Below are positions 40,898-41,967 of a stretch of 41,967 nucleotides of DNA, one piece after another. Every line of letters starts with the position of its first letter. The first letter of the stretch is position 1. Below the pieces are notes generated by a model. The model had not been told where the DNA came from, did not search any database, and saw nothing but the letters and a program-made list of their open reading frames with translations. Origin of the DNA: Chthonomonas calidirosea (GTDB taxonomy: Bacteria > Armatimonadota > Chthonomonadetes > Chthonomonadales > CAJBBX01); contig DYKI01000002.1 of NCBI GenBank assembly GCA_020722705.1, positions 1 to 41,967 of the forward strand. The letters are read 5' to 3'. The position numbers were made by a program, and so were the translations under genes.

Positions 40898-41967
40898 ATG
40901 GCAGATGACTCACTCCATTCTCCTATACGCATGGGCGTTGTGGGCTGCGGGGGTTCCCGCCAGACATACGGACGCGCTCTGGCATCAACGGATCAGGCGA
41001 TCTTAACGGCGCTGCTTGACGTTGACATCGTGCCGGCCCGTCTGTGGTCAAAGAAGGTCCGCGGCTCACGAGCCTACTCGGATCTCGATGACTTCCTGGC
41101 CGATGCGCCGGTAGACGCCGTCATCGTTGCCACCCCGCCCGACGTCCGCGAACAACACATCGCGGCACTCCTGAGCGCCGGCAAGCACGTTCTCGCCGAG
41201 GCGCCCGTCGCCACACAGGCTGCCGCCAGTCTCAACCTTGCACAGTATGCACGAAGGCTTGGGACTGTGCTATGGCCCTCCATGCTGCTTCGGTTCGACG
41301 ATGCCGTGTGCCATGCCTACCGCCTGCTGTCCAATGGCGCAATCGGACAGGTGCGCGAGCTTCGATGCGAGTGGGCATATTCAGAGGCATGGGCGGAGCG
41401 GAAGTCCGTCTTGCAGACCTGGTCCGGAGCGCTCCTTCGCCATGCCGTACGCAGTCTTGATCTTGCCCGATGGTGGCTCGGCGAAGCCCATGCCGTCAGC
41501 GCCGACATTGACTCGGCAGTACCAGGCGTCGGCCGTGGCGTCCGCGCCGACGCTATCGTACAGCACGAGGCAGGCGTTTCCGTGCATCACATCCATCGAA
41601 CCTCACGACCTGCGCGATTCGAGCGCTACATCGCCACCGGTTCGTCCGGTGTGATCGAGCTCATATCGCCGGCTGCGGGAGCCATAGACGGTGCCGGAGC
41701 CTTCACCCTCACGGTCCGCACTATAGACGCATCGGTCGGAAACCCGGCGGAAGCCACGCTCGATGGGTCAACCGACCGCCGAACCGCCTATGACTCGCTT
41801 CTCGCCGGATTCATCGCCGCAGTCGTGCAAGCGAGAACAGACCCGATCTGGCCCACGGCAGCCGACGCTGCGGCAGCACAGGCAATACTCGAGGCGGCTC
41901 TCGTGTCGTCAAGCGAAAGGCTGAAGGTTACCGTACCGCCCGTCGTCGCGGCGACGATCGGCCCCGC
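40898..41967 (+). CDS. Gfo/Idh/MocA family protein lacking catalytic residues (partial, runs off the window)
   Basis: This reading frame is open from ATG 40898 to the window end (356 codons, no stop). The Rossmann start IRMGVVGCGGSRQTYGRAL and the layout DAVIVATPPDVREQHIAALL fit Gfo/Idh/MocA. The catalytic lysine motif E-K-P is E-A-P (Ala102). In the usual G-x-L-L-D-x-x-x-H-x-x-D-L-A-R segment this protein has GALLRHAVRSLDLARWWLG, with Arg181 for Asp and Arg185 for His. All three catalytic positions are thus replaced while the fold signature is kept. An alternative start is ATG 40931. It may be a sensor, a regulatory partner or a decaying paralogue; there is no frameshift or internal stop. 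Confidence 0.8.
   Translation, partial: MADDSLHSPIRMGVVGCGGSRQTYGRALASTDQAILTALLDVDIVPARLWSKKVRGSRAYSDLDDFLADAPVDAVIVATPPDVREQHIAALLSAGKHVLAEAPVATQAAASLNLAQYARRLGTVLWPSMLLRFDDAVCHAYRLLSNGAIGQVRELRCEWAYSEAWAERKSVLQTWSGALLRHAVRSLDLARWWLGEAHAVSADIDSAVPGVGRGVRADAIVQHEAGVSVHHIHRTSRPARFERYIATGSSGVIELISPAAGAIDGAGAFTLTVRTIDASVGNPAEATLDGSTDRRTAYDSLLAGFIAAVVQARTDPIWPTAADAAAAQAILEAALVSSSERLKVTVPPVVAATIGP

Noticed and set aside
1-41967. CRISPR arrays, tRNA/rRNA genes, insertion sequences or prophage
   Set aside because: No regularly spaced direct repeats, cloverleaf-like segments, transposase or phage protein motifs were seen by eye; a covariance-model search was not possible.

Overview
The window is a GC-rich, gene-dense bacterial chromosome segment with about 38 protein genes. 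I saw no rRNA, tRNA, CRISPR array, integrase or transposase. The mixture of secreted Gfo/Idh/MocA oxidoreductases, DUF1080 (3-keto-disaccharide hydrolase) domains, a sialate O-acetylesterase, a pseudopilin-like protein with a C-x2-N-x-R-K-I motif, an IspDF fusion and the futalosine menaquinone pathway suggests a deep-branching Gram-negative-type lineage such as Armatimonadota or a Planctomycetes-like relative. That placement is inference and is not proven by the sequence.

Layout. (1) 52-2456: a near-consensus sigma70 promoter drives an ABC-2 type exporter; its permease carries two Ig-like domains between its last two membrane segments. (2) 2562-7712: a GlmL/MutL-type ASKHA ATPase, a secreted sialate O-acetylesterase, a pseudopilin-like protein and a barrel-sandwich/KOW-like protein of unknown function. 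No cobalamin mutase subunit is present. (3) 8032-21877: a complete NAD(P)-linked bidirectional [NiFe] hydrogenase locus, hoxEFUYHW followed by hypAB, maeB, hypF, hypC, hypD, hypE, all on the + strand and mostly overlapping or tightly spaced. A malic enzyme-phosphotransacetylase fusion gene sits inside the maturation genes, and a perfect 13-bp hairpin lies between hoxH and hoxW. (4) 22017-28075: a secreted tandem DUF1080 protein overlapping a Tat-exported Gfo/Idh/MocA protein, a small membrane protein, and then three Gfo/Idh/MocA genes in a row on the - strand. (5) 28274-29140: mqnD. (6) 29234-39552, - strand: gyrB, mqnE, mqnC, a transglutaminase-like protein, a PIN-TRAM membrane protein, ispDF, a long-form hpf, pfkA and a small hypothetical gene. 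(7) 39724-41967: a galactokinase-like GHMP kinase, divergent from a fifth Gfo/Idh/MocA gene that runs off the window and lacks the usual catalytic residues.

How it fits together. HoxEFU (diaphorase) and HoxYH (hydrogenase) would exchange electrons between NAD(P)H and H2/protons. HoxW processes HoxH, and HypABCDEF build the Ni-Fe(CN)2CO site. The embedded malic enzyme would supply reduced pyridine nucleotide. MqnC, MqnD and MqnE are three steps of futalosine-dependent menaquinone synthesis. The DUF1080 and oxidoreductase genes suggest oxidative (3-keto) processing of glycosides.

Two dispersed short repeat families run through the second half. One is a 42-nt two-hairpin element with three copies; the other is a 15-nt G-rich element with one tandem copy, one single copy and one degenerate copy. 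In ispDF and hypD the element has been captured in frame as a C-terminal protein tail. These captures, the catalytically degenerate oxidoreductase, the exporter with Ig-like domains and the maeB insertion are the observations most worth following up.
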